DNA from: JAJFUE01 sp039683515
Lineage (GTDB): Bacteria > Sumerlaeota > Sumerlaeia > MVZB01
Reading direction: 5' to 3'
Length of the DNA stretch: 64,000 nucleotides
Assembly (NCBI GenBank): GCA_039683515.1
Contig: JBDKRG010000047.1
Span: forward strand, 1-64,000
Positions 16,748-26,959 of the stretch are shown piece by piece. Positions within the stretch are counted from its first letter, which is position 1. Each line of letters starts with the position of its first letter. The notes under the pieces were generated by a model. It did not search any database and was not told the origin of the DNA. It saw only the letters and a list, made by a program, of their open reading frames with translations. The position numbers and the translations under genes are program-made.

Positions 16748-18607
16748 TCACCCCGTCTCGTGTTGTCGTTCCTTCTCGTAAACAAGCAGCGTCAGCGGGG
16801 CGATTTCGATTTCGGCGTCGCCGCGGCTGTCGATGTGTTCGGCTGTTTTCGCGCCGGATCCGCCCCACGCCTCGTCCGCCGAGTCCAGGATGAGCCGCCA
16901 CGGGCCGGGCGGCATGCCGGCGCGGATGCGCGCCGGCTCGCGGCCGAAGTTGGCGGCGACGAGGACCTCGCTCCCCCCGGCCCAGCGGCGCATCGCGACC
17001 GTGCGGCTGCTTTCGTAGCCGACGACCTCGAGCTTTTCCTTGTCGAGCGTCGAAAGCGCCGGGATGTCGCGCCGCAGCTTGAGCAGCCGGCGGTAGTAAT
17101 CGCGCAGCCGCCCGTGCCACCCCCCGGCCTTGAGCGTGTGGTCGACCTTGGATTTGCGGAACGTCTCTTCGGATTGCGGGTCGGGGATCTCGCCCGCCCA
17201 TTTGAAGCCGGCGAATTCCTCGGCGCGCCCCTTGCGGACCGCTTGGGCGAGCGCCGGGTCGCCGTGGCTGACGAAATACAGGAACGGGGCGGGCTCGCCC
17301 CACTCCTCGCCCATGAACAGGAGCGGGACGTACGGCGCAAGGATCATGACGCCGGCGGCGAGCCGCAGCTCCTCGCGCGACACATAGGTCGAATGCCGGT
17401 CGCCCCTAAAGCGGTTGCCGACCTGGTCGTGGTTCTCGGTGCAAATCACGAAGCGCCGGGCCGGGACGTCCCGCGACGAGTGGCCGTGGCGGCGCCCGCG
17501 GTACGGCGAATACTGGCCCGAGTAGACGTAGCCCTCGCGCAGCGCCTGGACGAGGTCGTGCACGCGGCCGAAGTCGGCGTAATAGCCGTCGCGCTCGCCG
17601 GTCATGAGCGCGTGCACGGCGTGGTGGAAGTCGTCGTTCCACTGGGCGTCGAGGCCGTGGCCGCCGAGCTCGGCCGGGCGGACGAGGCGCGTGTCGTTGA
17701 GGCTCGTCTCGGCAATGAGATACACGCGCCGGCCGAGCGTCTCGGCCATGGCGTGGACCGAATCGGCGAGCTCGGCGAAGATGTGGCACGCCGACCGGTC
17801 GAAGACCGCGTGCAGGGCGTCGAGCCGCAGCGCGTCGAAGTGGTACTGGTCGATCCAGTAGAGCGCGTTGCCGACGACGAACCGGCGCACGCCGTCGCTG
17901 CCGGGGCCGTCGTAGTTGATCGCCGGCCCCCACGGCGTCCGGTAGGCGTCGGTGAAGTACGGGCCGAACTGCGCAAGGTAGTTGCCCTCCGGCCCGAGGT
18001 GGTTATAGACGACGTCCAGGACCGCCGCCATGCCGTGGGCGTGGCAGGCGTCGACGAGGCGCTTGAGGCCGTGCGGGCCGCCGTAGCCGCTGTGCGGCGC
18101 CCACAGGTCGACGCCGTCGTAGCCCCAGTTGCGCTTCCCCGGCGTCTCGGCGACGGGCAGCAATTCAACCGCGGTGATCCCGAGCTCGCGCAGCTCGCCC
18201 AGGTGCGGGATGAGCGCCTCGAACGTTCCCTCGGGCGTATACGTGCCGACGTGCAGCTCGTAAATGACATAGTCCTTGAGCGCCGGGCCGGCCCACCCCG
18301 CGTCGGTCCACGGGAACGCTTGGTTGATGACTTCAGACGGGCCGTGCACGCCCCGCGGCTGGCTGCGCGAGGCCGGGTCGGGGCGGTCCTCGCCGCCGTC
18401 GAGCCGGTAATAATAAAGCGCGCCGACGGGCACTTCGGCGGCGTCGGCGTGAAAATAGCCGTCGCCGGCCGGTTGCATCGCGACGGTGCGGTCGTCGGGC
18501 GAGACGAGGTGCACATCCACCGTGTGGGCGCCCGGCGCCCACACGGTGAACCGGCACGTCCCCGTGCCCAGGCAACAGGCTCCCAACCCGGCATACACCT
18601 CGCGCAT
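16748..18607 (-). CDS. treZ: Malto-oligosyltrehalose trehalohydrolase
   Basis: A 619-residue GH13 enzyme that releases free trehalose from the TreY product. An N-terminal beta-sandwich (about 10-90, FTVWAPGAHTVDVHL) precedes the catalytic barrel. The barrel contains VVYNHLGPEGNY, nucleophile region FDALRLDALHAV, acid/base region LIAETSLND and transition-state residue region ENHDQVGNR. It ends with a C-terminal sandwich. Start 18607 has GGAGGG upstream and begins at the sandwich; the open frame to 18676 lacks support. With treY this gives trehalose synthesis from glycogen or maltodextrin, an osmotic and desiccation protectant; the glycogen debranching partner is outside the window. Confidence 0.96.
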   Translation of the reverse strand: MREVYAGLGACCLGTGTCRFTVWAPGAHTVDVHLVSPDDRTVAMQPAGDGYFHADAAEVPVGALYYYRLDGGEDRPDPASRSQPRGVHGPSEVINQAFPWTDAGWAGPALKDYVIYELHVGTYTPEGTFEALIPHLGELRELGITAVELLPVAETPGKRNWGYDGVDLWAPHSGYGGPHGLKRLVDACHAHGMAAVLDVVYNHLGPEGNYLAQFGPYFTDAYRTPWGPAINYDGPGSDGVRRFVVGNALYWIDQYHFDALRLDALHAVFDRSACHIFAELADSVHAMAETLGRRVYLIAETSLNDTRLVRPAELGGHGLDAQWNDDFHHAVHALMTGERDGYYADFGRVHDLVQALREGYVYSGQYSPYRGRRHGHSSRDVPARRFVICTENHDQVGNRFRGDRHSTYVSREELRLAAGVMILAPYVPLLFMGEEWGEPAPFLYFVSHGDPALAQAVRKGRAEEFAGFKWAGEIPDPQSEETFRKSKVDHTLKAGGWHGRLRDYYRRLLKLRRDIPALSTLDKEKLEVVGYESSRTVAMRRWAGGSEVLVAANFGREPARIRAGMPPGPWRLILDSADEAWGGSGAKTAEHIDSRGDAEIEIAPLTLLVYEKERQHETG

Positions 18608-18722
18608 GCGACCCTCCAAACTGGCTTTTAGACAAGTGTATCCGAAAGCAAAGCCGGGGCCGAAGAAAATAAACACGTTCGGATTGATGATTTGACAACA
18701 ATACGTGTTGGATATAGAGGCG

Positions 18723-20585
18723 TTATTCGCCGACGCTCAGCCGGCGGGCGCGCTCGATGGCGGGGGCGTTGGCGGCGGTGTCGCGCACCCAGATCGACAC
18801 GTCGCGGCCGTACCAAACGCGCAGCCAGCCGCCGCGCGAAAGCTCCCGGTTGACCGGGGCGTCGGTCGCGATGAACAGCGTCTGCACGGCGTGCCGGTCG
18901 AGCACCTCGCGCCAGCTCGCGAAGACGCGGCCGTTCCAGGCCAGGCGCTCGTTGGCGCGCCGGGCGTCCTCGGGGCTGAGCCCGTTCAGCACGCTCTGCT
19001 CCTCGCGGATGAACTGGCCGCCGTAAATGTCGTAGCGGTTGTCGGTGAAGAGCAGGTAGCCGGGACCGGGGATGGGGCGGCCGCTTTCGGTCAGCAGGTC
19101 CGGCGCGAGCCGCCAGATCAGGTAGCCCGACTCGTTGCCCGAGTTGAAGATCGGCCCCGGCAGGCCGGCCTGGATCATGAAATCGACCGCCTCGCGCGGG
19201 TAGGCCCCCGGCTCGATCTCGACGCCGCGGGCCAGCCGCAGGTTCCGGCCCCAGTAGGGCTCCTCGAAACTGAAGGGCCGGGTCGCGTTCGGAAGCCAGC
19301 AGCATGTTTCAAACACGGCGAACGCGAGGAGCAGCGCAAGCGGCAGCGCCGAGCGCGACGGGCGGGTCTCGTCCGCCCCGCCGCGCGACCAGGCCTCCAG
19401 CCCCAGCGACATGACCGGCATGATCGCCAGCGCGGTGAGCGGCAGGTGGCGGACGTGATGGACCCCCTGCTGCAGGAAGAACGCGCCGAGCAGCAGGTGC
19501 GCGACCCACCCGGCCGGCCGCGCGCGCAGGACCAGAACCGTCCAGCCGGCCAGCGCGATCGCCGTGACCAGCCACGGATTGGGCTGCCACGCGTCGCCGG
19601 CCGGGTTCGAAATGCCGATCCATTGCGCATAAGACTTGAAATGGAACGCGAGGTGAATCGCGACGAGCAGCAGCAACGTCCCGCCGATCCCGCGCACGCC
19701 GCGCGGCCGGATCGCCGCCGCGACGATCAGCAGGACGACCCCTTCGAGAACCAGGACGAAGCGCCAGTCGGGCGGCTGCAATTCAAAGATGATCCGCTGC
19801 AGGAACGGGTCGCCCATGACGTTCGAGAACATGTCGTAGAGCCGCCAGCCGTACGGGTTGGCAAGCGTCGCGGCGGCGCAGGCAAACCCGAGGCCGGTCA
19901 GCGTCCTGAGCCGCCGCGCCGACGGGCGCGTGTCCATGCCGAGCGCATAGTCGACGCCGACTTCCCACGCCGCGTCCGCCCAGAACGCCGCGATGAAGAT
20001 GATCCCCGCCGCCCAGCCGCCGTGCAGGTTCGCCCACAGCGCGAAGAGCGGCGCCAGCAGCCACAGCCACCGCGTGCGCATCCGGCCGGTGCGCCACTCC
20101 ATCAGCATGAGGAAAACGAGCGCGATCAGGAAATAGGTCTCGAACGGCGGGCGCGGGTAGAACGTCCGGCGCGCCAGCGCCAGCCCGATCGCCGCCACGA
20201 GGAACGCCCACATCGGCTCGCGCATCCGCCGCGCCAGCATCAACCCAAACCCCGCATAGGCCAGGATGATGAAGATCGCCTTGACCAGGATCAGCGCGCG
20301 GATGCCGCCCACGCCGGTCGCCTCGCCGGCGCGGAAGAGCTCCCAGAACCCGACCTGGCTCAGCCACTCGTGGTTGAACCAGCGGTAGTCGTCCTTGGCC
20401 GTGTAGGTGAAAACATCGTTTTGCGGCAGCCCGTTCCGGGCGATGTAGCGGCCGGTCTTGAGGTGCCAGAATTCGTCGGTCGAGGCCCGCAGCGGCGTGA
20501 ACGAAAACGAAAACGCGACCCACGCCGCCAGCAGAAACCCGGCGAGAAAAAGCCAACCCGAGGTGGTGCGCACCGAAGACGTCAT
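18723..20585 (-). CDS. Polytopic membrane protein, GT-C-like
   Basis: A 620-residue protein with about eleven membrane helices and a C-terminal soluble part from about 470. The first outer loop has RASTDEFWHLKTGRYI, resembling the acidic motif (D-x-W-x-H-x-x-x-G) of a widespread uncharacterised GT-C-like group, and helix two is followed by RTFYPRPPFETYF. These suggest a polyprenyl-linked sugar transferase or related enzyme outside the cytoplasmic membrane. The C-terminal domain contains FTDNRYDIYGGQFI and ends near the membrane. Start set at 20585; the frame upstream of it is not supported. No family name beyond GT-C-like can be defended. Confidence 0.72.
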   Translation of the reverse strand: MTSSVRTTSGWLFLAGFLLAAWVAFSFSFTPLRASTDEFWHLKTGRYIARNGLPQNDVFTYTAKDDYRWFNHEWLSQVGFWELFRAGEATGVGGIRALILVKAIFIILAYAGFGLMLARRMREPMWAFLVAAIGLALARRTFYPRPPFETYFLIALVFLMLMEWRTGRMRTRWLWLLAPLFALWANLHGGWAAGIIFIAAFWADAAWEVGVDYALGMDTRPSARRLRTLTGLGFACAAATLANPYGWRLYDMFSNVMGDPFLQRIIFELQPPDWRFVLVLEGVVLLIVAAAIRPRGVRGIGGTLLLLVAIHLAFHFKSYAQWIGISNPAGDAWQPNPWLVTAIALAGWTVLVLRARPAGWVAHLLLGAFFLQQGVHHVRHLPLTALAIMPVMSLGLEAWSRGGADETRPSRSALPLALLLAFAVFETCCWLPNATRPFSFEEPYWGRNLRLARGVEIEPGAYPREAVDFMIQAGLPGPIFNSGNESGYLIWRLAPDLLTESGRPIPGPGYLLFTDNRYDIYGGQFIREEQSVLNGLSPEDARRANERLAWNGRVFASWREVLDRHAVQTLFIATDAPVNRELSRGGWLRVWYGRDVSIWVRDTAANAPAIERARRLSVGE

Positions 20586-20637
20586 GGCCCGCCCATTGTG
20601 CGATAATTTTCCCGCGAACGCCAACCTCCAGTTTGGG

Positions 20638-20667
20638 CCGGGCACGGACAGGCACGGACGGGCACGC
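20638..20667. repeat. Three tandem GGCACGGAC words
   Basis: Three direct ten-base repeats (GGGCACGGAC, AGGCACGGAC, GGGCACGCTG) in the divergent gap between the GT-C-like gene and the phosphodiesterase gene. This is another simple word family of the kind seen throughout the window. Confidence 0.6.
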
Positions 20668-20812
20668 TGTAAGATGGTGAACGATGCCGATCGGGCGATT
20701 GGCCCGGCCGGGGAAAATCCGGATAAGCAAAACCGCCGCGATTCGTTTAATAGAAGGTCGGGCGGCCTTGTGATATAGGATTCTGACGACGAACCCGAGG
20801 AGGTTCACTTTC

Positions 20813-22015
20813 ATGTCCAGACGTTACTTTCTTCTGATCGCGCTGCTTCTGCTTGCCGGGCCGGCGATGGCCGCCGGCGCCACGGCCGAGCGCTCGATCC
20901 TGCTCATTATCGACGGCTTGCACCAAGACGCGCCGCAGAAGGCCGACATGCCGGTCTTCAACAGGCTCGCGAAGGAAGGGACGCTCGTCAAGAGCCTCGC
21001 CCTGATCGCCCCCGAGCACCCGCACCAGGGGCAGTATGCGAAGTTCCAGACCTGCGCGATCCCCAACGTCATGCTGCTCGCCGGCTCGTTCTTCATCCCG
21101 CCCGACGTCCGCTACATGCAGCACCTGTTCTTCCCCAAATACCTGACCGCGCACGGCGTCAACGAGATGTCGTACCAGTCGATCGACCGCAACATGTGCC
21201 TCAGCAACCTGAACCCCAACATCAGCGACGAACAGATGCTCGAGTGGGCCGCCGACACCCAGAAAAAGAACGACGTCAAGTTCATGCTGCTGCACCTGCA
21301 GAACGTCGGCGAGGCCGGCATCCGCTGCTCGCACCGCGGCCAGGGCCAGCCGTGGGACAAGAACATCTTCGGGGAGGGCTCGCCCTACCTCGCGCAACTG
21401 GCCAAGACCGACGCCGCCGTCGGCAGGTTCATCGACGACCTCAAGGCGATGGGCAAGTGGGACGGCACGCTGCTCGTCATCTCCGCCGACCACGGCCAGG
21501 CCATCGGCGGCTTCCACCCGGCGCTTTCGGCCGACGCCCAGCACACGGCGGCCGTCTTCGTCGGCCCGGGCGTGAAGCAGGGCGGCGTGGTCGCTCACGC
21601 CGACCAGATCGACCTCGTGCCGACGATGTGCGCGCTCATGGGCGTCGACGCCCCGAACCCGGGCCCGGGCTGCGGGCTCGTGCTCGAGGAGGTCAAGGCC
21701 GGCGCGCCGGACACCCCGACGCGCAAGGACTCGCCGTGCGAAACCTATAACCGGCAGTTCCGCGACTACCTCGAAGTCCAGGCCAGGCTGAACGAAAAGG
21801 CGCTCAAGGACCCGACGTACTCGAGCGCGGTGGCCGCCCTCGAGATGAACTTCATGACGATCCAGCAGGTGCTCGACTGGAACCAGGCCAAGACCGTCGA
21901 GGACTTCCTGGCGCGCAACCAGCGCGCGATCGACCAGGCGCGCGCGCGGATCAAGGACCCCCGGGCCGGCTGGGGCGCCCCGCCCAACCCCGCCGGCCGC
22001 AAGCGCGACCGGTGA
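20813..22015 (+). CDS. Exported alkaline phosphatase-superfamily phosphodiesterase
   Basis: A 400-residue protein with a signal peptide (about 1-21, AMA-AG) and an alkaline phosphatase/nucleotide pyrophosphatase fold. Metal and catalytic residues appear in the family order: D34 in LIIDGLH, T80 as likely nucleophile in QTCAIPN, D200 in KTDAAVGRF, D226-H227 in ADHGQA and H244 in QHTA. These enzymes cleave phosphodiesters or transfer phospho-groups such as phosphoethanolamine on envelope glycans. In this glycan-rich context a decorating or turnover role is likely, but the substrate is not readable. The leader has GAGGAGG upstream of the start, and a strong terminator follows. Confidence 0.82.
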   Translation: MSRRYFLLIALLLLAGPAMAAGATAERSILLIIDGLHQDAPQKADMPVFNRLAKEGTLVKSLALIAPEHPHQGQYAKFQTCAIPNVMLLAGSFFIPPDVRYMQHLFFPKYLTAHGVNEMSYQSIDRNMCLSNLNPNISDEQMLEWAADTQKKNDVKFMLLHLQNVGEAGIRCSHRGQGQPWDKNIFGEGSPYLAQLAKTDAAVGRFIDDLKAMGKWDGTLLVISADHGQAIGGFHPALSADAQHTAAVFVGPGVKQGGVVAHADQIDLVPTMCALMGVDAPNPGPGCGLVLEEVKAGAPDTPTRKDSPCETYNRQFRDYLEVQARLNEKALKDPTYSSAVAALEMNFMTIQQVLDWNQAKTVEDFLARNQRAIDQARARIKDPRAGWGAPPNPAGRKRDR

Positions 22016-22016
22016 C

Positions 22017-22055
22017 TTGGATTGCGGATTGCGGATTTCGGATTGCGGATTCAAT
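22017..22055. repeat. GGATTGCGGATTTCGGATT word repeat
   Basis: Four or five tandem words GGATTGC / GGATTTC directly after the phosphodiesterase stop, in the orientation opposite to the copy near 16.7 kb. Confidence 0.85.
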
Positions 22056-22060
22056 CAGCC

Positions 22061-22097
22061 CCCCGGAGCGATTCGGCTCCGGGGACTTTTCTTTTTT
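22061..22097 (+). terminator. Rho-independent terminator after the phosphodiesterase gene
   Basis: Stem CCCCGGAGC (22061-22069) with GCTCCGGGG (22076-22084), six-base loop, followed by ACTTTTCTTTTTTC. Confidence 0.85.
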
Positions 22098-22164
22098 CAT
22101 TTGTTTTTCCAAGCCAGACGTTAGAATCGCAGCAAGGTCCGAAACCGATCCAGGGGGGCAATCC

Positions 22165-22473
22165 GTGGAACAACAGCAAAAAGTCAGCCTCGGCTGCGGC
22201 ACGTTGATCCTGATTGCGATCATCGTGGCCATCTTCAGCAACTCAAGTCGAGATAACATCAGGGGCGATCTGATAAGCATCGAATCCAGGCTGAATAACA
22301 TTCAGATCAATATGAATAATCTGCCTCAAATCCAATCTCAGCTCGGCCGGATCGAGACCCAACTCAACGAGCAGAATATTCAAATCAGAAATCTGAAGGA
22401 AGAAATTCGCCAGTTGAATTTGAAAAACCATGCCGGATCGGCCCATCCCGAGAACCCGATTCAAAATCAATGA
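22165..22473 (+). CDS. Small membrane-anchored coiled-coil protein
   Basis: A 102-residue protein read from a GTG at 22165, with AGGGGGG seven bases before it. A cysteine-containing segment (SLGCGTLILIAIIVAIFS) forms one membrane helix at about 8-27. The rest is a heptad-patterned coiled coil (IRGDLISIESRLNNIQINMNNL ... QNIQIRNLKEEIRQLN). Asparagine- and isoleucine-rich codon use differs from the GC-rich neighbours. It overlaps the next glycosyltransferase by four bases (ATGA), which supports it being real and cotranslated. No known family; possibly a scaffold for the glycosyltransferase, which also ends in a coiled coil and membrane helix. Confidence 0.65.
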   Translation: MEQQQKVSLGCGTLILIAIIVAIFSNSSRDNIRGDLISIESRLNNIQINMNNLPQIQSQLGRIETQLNEQNIQIRNLKEEIRQLNLKNHAGSAHPENPIQNQ

Positions 22474-23861
22474 CCCGCATCCTTTTACTCACCACCGAGC
22501 CTGTTCCGCTGCCGGGGATGCCGACGAGCGGGGCGGGGCTGCGCGCGTGGGGCCTGGCGATGGGCCTGCGGGCGGCGGGACTCGATGTCGTGCTCATGGC
22601 GCCCGAGGAAGCTCTCGCAACGTACGCCGGCCGCGCTCAGGACTCGGAACTCGGGACTCGGGACTTTGTTAAATTCTTCAGGCGCGATCGGATCCGCGAG
22701 GCCGTGCGCGAGGCGGCGCCCGACGCGATCGTCTTGCAGCACTGGGGGCTCGCCGCCGAGCTGGGCGAGATCGACTGCCCGCTGGCGACCGACCTGGCCG
22801 GGCCGCACCTGCTCGAGCGCCGGCTGTGGGGCTCCAAGAACGCCGAAGCCGATCTGCGCGACAAGCTCGACGCCCTGCGCCGCGCCGATTTTCTGACCTG
22901 CTCCGGCGAGCGGCAGCGGCTTTATTTCCTCCCGTTCCTTTCGATGGCCGGCTGGCCGATCGAGCCCCCCGAGGCGCTGCCGGTCATCCCGTTTTCGATG
23001 GCGCCCGCGCGCGAGCCCGCCCCGCCGCGACCCGGGCGGCTCATCTATGGCGGCTACATGCTCCCGTGGCAGGACCCGACGCTGGCGATCGAGACGGCGC
23101 TGGAAACCATGGACGAATTGAATACCGGCGAGCTGCTCTTCGTCGGCGGGCCGCACCCGAGCCTCGACGTCTCGCGCGGGCGGTTCGAGGCGCTCCTCGA
23201 AAGGCTCGACCATCACCCGCGCGTGCGGCGCATCGGGCCGATGCCGTTCGACGACTATTTGAAATTGCTCGGCGAAGGCGGCGTCGCGCTCGACCTCATG
23301 GCGCGCAACGCCGAGCGCGAGCTGGCGTTCACGACGCGCACGGTCGTCTACCTCGCCGCGGGGCTGCCGGTCATCCACGACAACTACTCCGAGCTCGGCG
23401 AGCTGATCCAGCGCGGCGGCGGCGGCTGGGCGGTCGACCCCGGCGACCGCATGACGCTGCGCATGCACCTGACCAAAATCCTGTCGGGCGAATACAACCT
23501 CGTCGCGCGGGGGCACGCAGCGCTCGAGACCGTGCGCGACCATCTGCACTGGGACCACACGGCCGCGCCGCTGGCGCAGTGGTGCCGCGCCCCGAAGTTC
23601 CGCGAAGGCAAGATGGCGGCGCGCCTGGCGTTCGAGGAACAGGGCCGCCGCGTCGAAGCCGCCGAGCGCGAACTCGAGCAAACAAGGCGCGACCTGGCCA
23701 CGCTCAAGGGCAAGCGCTGGGTGCGCTGGGGGCTCAGCCTGTCGAGCGGCCAGGCGTGGCTGCGCTGGCCGGCGGCCGCCGTCGCCGCCGTGATCGGCGT
23801 GGCCCTCATCCCAATCTTCTGGGTCAACGACCGGCTGGCAAAACGCCGAATCCAGAGCTGA
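22470..23861 (+). CDS. GT-B glycosyltransferase with C-terminal coiled coil and membrane anchor
   Basis: A 463-residue protein. The N-terminal half begins ILLLTTEPVPLPGMPTSGAG, a GT4-like acceptor domain with glycine-rich loop. The C-terminal Rossmann domain has RLIYGGYMLPWQDP, LLFVGG and GLPVIHDNYSELGELI, where a family-4 E-x7-E region would bind the nucleotide sugar. Residues about 375-425 are a charged coiled coil and about 430-455 a membrane helix. Residues about 57-66 (QDSELGTRDF) are encoded by a tandem word repeat that looks inserted. Substrate unknown; the context suggests surface glycans. First four bases overlap the small coiled-coil gene. Confidence 0.8.
   Translation: MTRILLLTTEPVPLPGMPTSGAGLRAWGLAMGLRAAGLDVVLMAPEEALATYAGRAQDSELGTRDFVKFFRRDRIREAVREAAPDAIVLQHWGLAAELGEIDCPLATDLAGPHLLERRLWGSKNAEADLRDKLDALRRADFLTCSGERQRLYFLPFLSMAGWPIEPPEALPVIPFSMAPAREPAPPRPGRLIYGGYMLPWQDPTLAIETALETMDELNTGELLFVGGPHPSLDVSRGRFEALLERLDHHPRVRRIGPMPFDDYLKLLGEGGVALDLMARNAERELAFTTRTVVYLAAGLPVIHDNYSELGELIQRGGGGWAVDPGDRMTLRMHLTKILSGEYNLVARGHAALETVRDHLHWDHTAAPLAQWCRAPKFREGKMAARLAFEEQGRRVEAAERELEQTRRDLATLKGKRWVRWGLSLSSGQAWLRWPAAAVAAVIGVALIPIFWVNDRLAKRRIQS
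22637..22668. repeat. ACTCGGGACTCGG word repeat inside a glycosyltransferase gene
   Basis: GGACTCGGAACTCGGGACTC plus a further GGGACTTTG word in frame within the GT-B gene, encoding roughly QDSELGTRDF. Confidence 0.65.
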
Positions 23862-23864
23862 TGG

Positions 23865-23939
23865 AATTTCGGTTCGGAGTTCAAAATTTATTTTGCCGAT
23901 CGAAGAGGCAAGCTGAAGCTTGAACTCCGAACCGAAATT
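23865..23939. repeat. Perfect 20-base inverted repeat
   Basis: AATTTCGGTTCGGAGTTCAA at 23865-23884 and its exact reverse complement at 23920-23939, with a 35-base AT-richer spacer. It occupies the gap after the GT-B gene, may act as a terminator-like hairpin, and is built from simple words (TTCGG, AACTCCG) like other repeats here. Confidence 0.85.
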
Positions 23940-23966
23940 CGCCTCCGCTCATGAGGGGTCAGCATC

Positions 23967-24830
23967 ATGCAAATCGAAAAGCTCAACCACCCGGCCTGGG
24001 GCGAGGCGTGGCGGATGCGGCGCGGGGATCTGGAATTGATTCTTGCCGCCGGCGATCATCCGCGTGTCGTCTCGCTGAGCCGCGGCGACGGGGAAAACGT
24101 CCTGTTCGACGACGTCAACGACGCCTACGGGCGCGGGGCGTGGCGGCTCATGGGCGGCCACCGGCTGTGGGTCGCGCCCGAGACCGAGGCCAGCTACGAA
24201 ACCGAGAGCGGGCCGTGCCGCGTGACGGTCGAGCCGCACCGCGTCGGCGTGAGCCGCGGGCCGGGCCCGTCGCTCATCCGCCGCCGGATCGAGATCGCCG
24301 AATCGGACCGCTGCGAGGGATTCCGCGTGCGGCACGAACTCACGAACGAGGGCGGATTCCCCTCGACGGCCGCGCCGTGGGCGATCACGTGCGTGAAAAG
24401 CACCGGCCGTGTGCTGATCCCGTGGGGCGCCGGCGACGCAAGCTGGCGGATGCAGACGGTCCGCTACTGGCGCCAGTGGGGACCGCTTTCGACCGACCCC
24501 AGCGACGGCCAGTGGCATCCGCAGAAAGACCGCTTCGTCGTCGAGCCCCGCGGCCGCTGGGGCAAAGTCGGCCTCGCGAGCGACGGCGCCTGCATTGCGC
24601 ACGCGACGGAGAACGAAACGTTTTTCAAATATTTCGATTTCGCCCCGGGCGCGGCGTATCCGGACGACGGATGCAACATCGCGGTGTGCGTCGCGCCGGA
24701 TTACGTCGAGATCGAAACGCTCGGTCCGCTCGCGCAAATTACCGGCGGCGCCAAGGCCGTCCACGACGAGCATTGGGACCTAACGGGGCCGATGGGCGAA
24801 GAGGAAATTTGGGAGAAGATTCAGAAATAA
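23967..24830 (+). CDS. DUF4380 protein, galactose-mutarotase-like fold
   Basis: A 287-residue protein without signal peptide. The motif WRLMGGHRLWVAPETE near 52-67, followed by RIEIAESDRCEGFRVRHELTN and AITCVKSTGRVLIPWG, matches the DUF4380 family. That family has the beta-sandwich of aldose epimerases and carbohydrate-binding lyases. The conserved histidine and acidic residues would suit sugar binding; no reaction has been shown to my knowledge. The start at 23967 has GAGGGG eight bases before it. It lies downstream of a glycosyltransferase and is followed by a CCACGGA-type hairpin. Confidence 0.75.
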   Translation: MQIEKLNHPAWGEAWRMRRGDLELILAAGDHPRVVSLSRGDGENVLFDDVNDAYGRGAWRLMGGHRLWVAPETEASYETESGPCRVTVEPHRVGVSRGPGPSLIRRRIEIAESDRCEGFRVRHELTNEGGFPSTAAPWAITCVKSTGRVLIPWGAGDASWRMQTVRYWRQWGPLSTDPSDGQWHPQKDRFVVEPRGRWGKVGLASDGACIAHATENETFFKYFDFAPGAAYPDDGCNIAVCVAPDYVEIETLGPLAQITGGAKAVHDEHWDLTGPMGEEEIWEKIQK

Positions 24831-24831
24831 G

Positions 24832-24896
24832 AACCACGGAAGGCACGGAACACACGGAAAAAATCCAATTCCGCGTATTCCGTGCCTTCCGTGGTT
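24832..24896. repeat. CCACGGA/CACGGA inverted-pair repeat, copy 1
   Basis: AACCACGGAAGGCACGGAA (24832-24850) and its perfect complement (24878-24896). It fills the convergent gap between the DUF4380 gene and the ABC-F gene and may terminate both. Confidence 0.9.
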
Positions 24897-24902
24897 GAAA
24901 AA

Positions 24903-26858
<1,956 letters not shown>

Positions 26859-26959
26859 GACTCGGCCGCCCCCAGCACGCGGTCGGCCATATTCTATGAA
26901 ATTCCGGCGGCCAAGACAATATCCTTGAATTTCGAGGCGGATTTGGTAGCTTCGCGGCG

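Noticed and set aside
13574..18631. Two long plus-strand frames (651 and 1031 codons) opposite treY and treZ
   Set aside because: treY and treZ have full sets of family motifs on the other strand; the plus-strand products are arginine/valine/aspartate-rich shadows.
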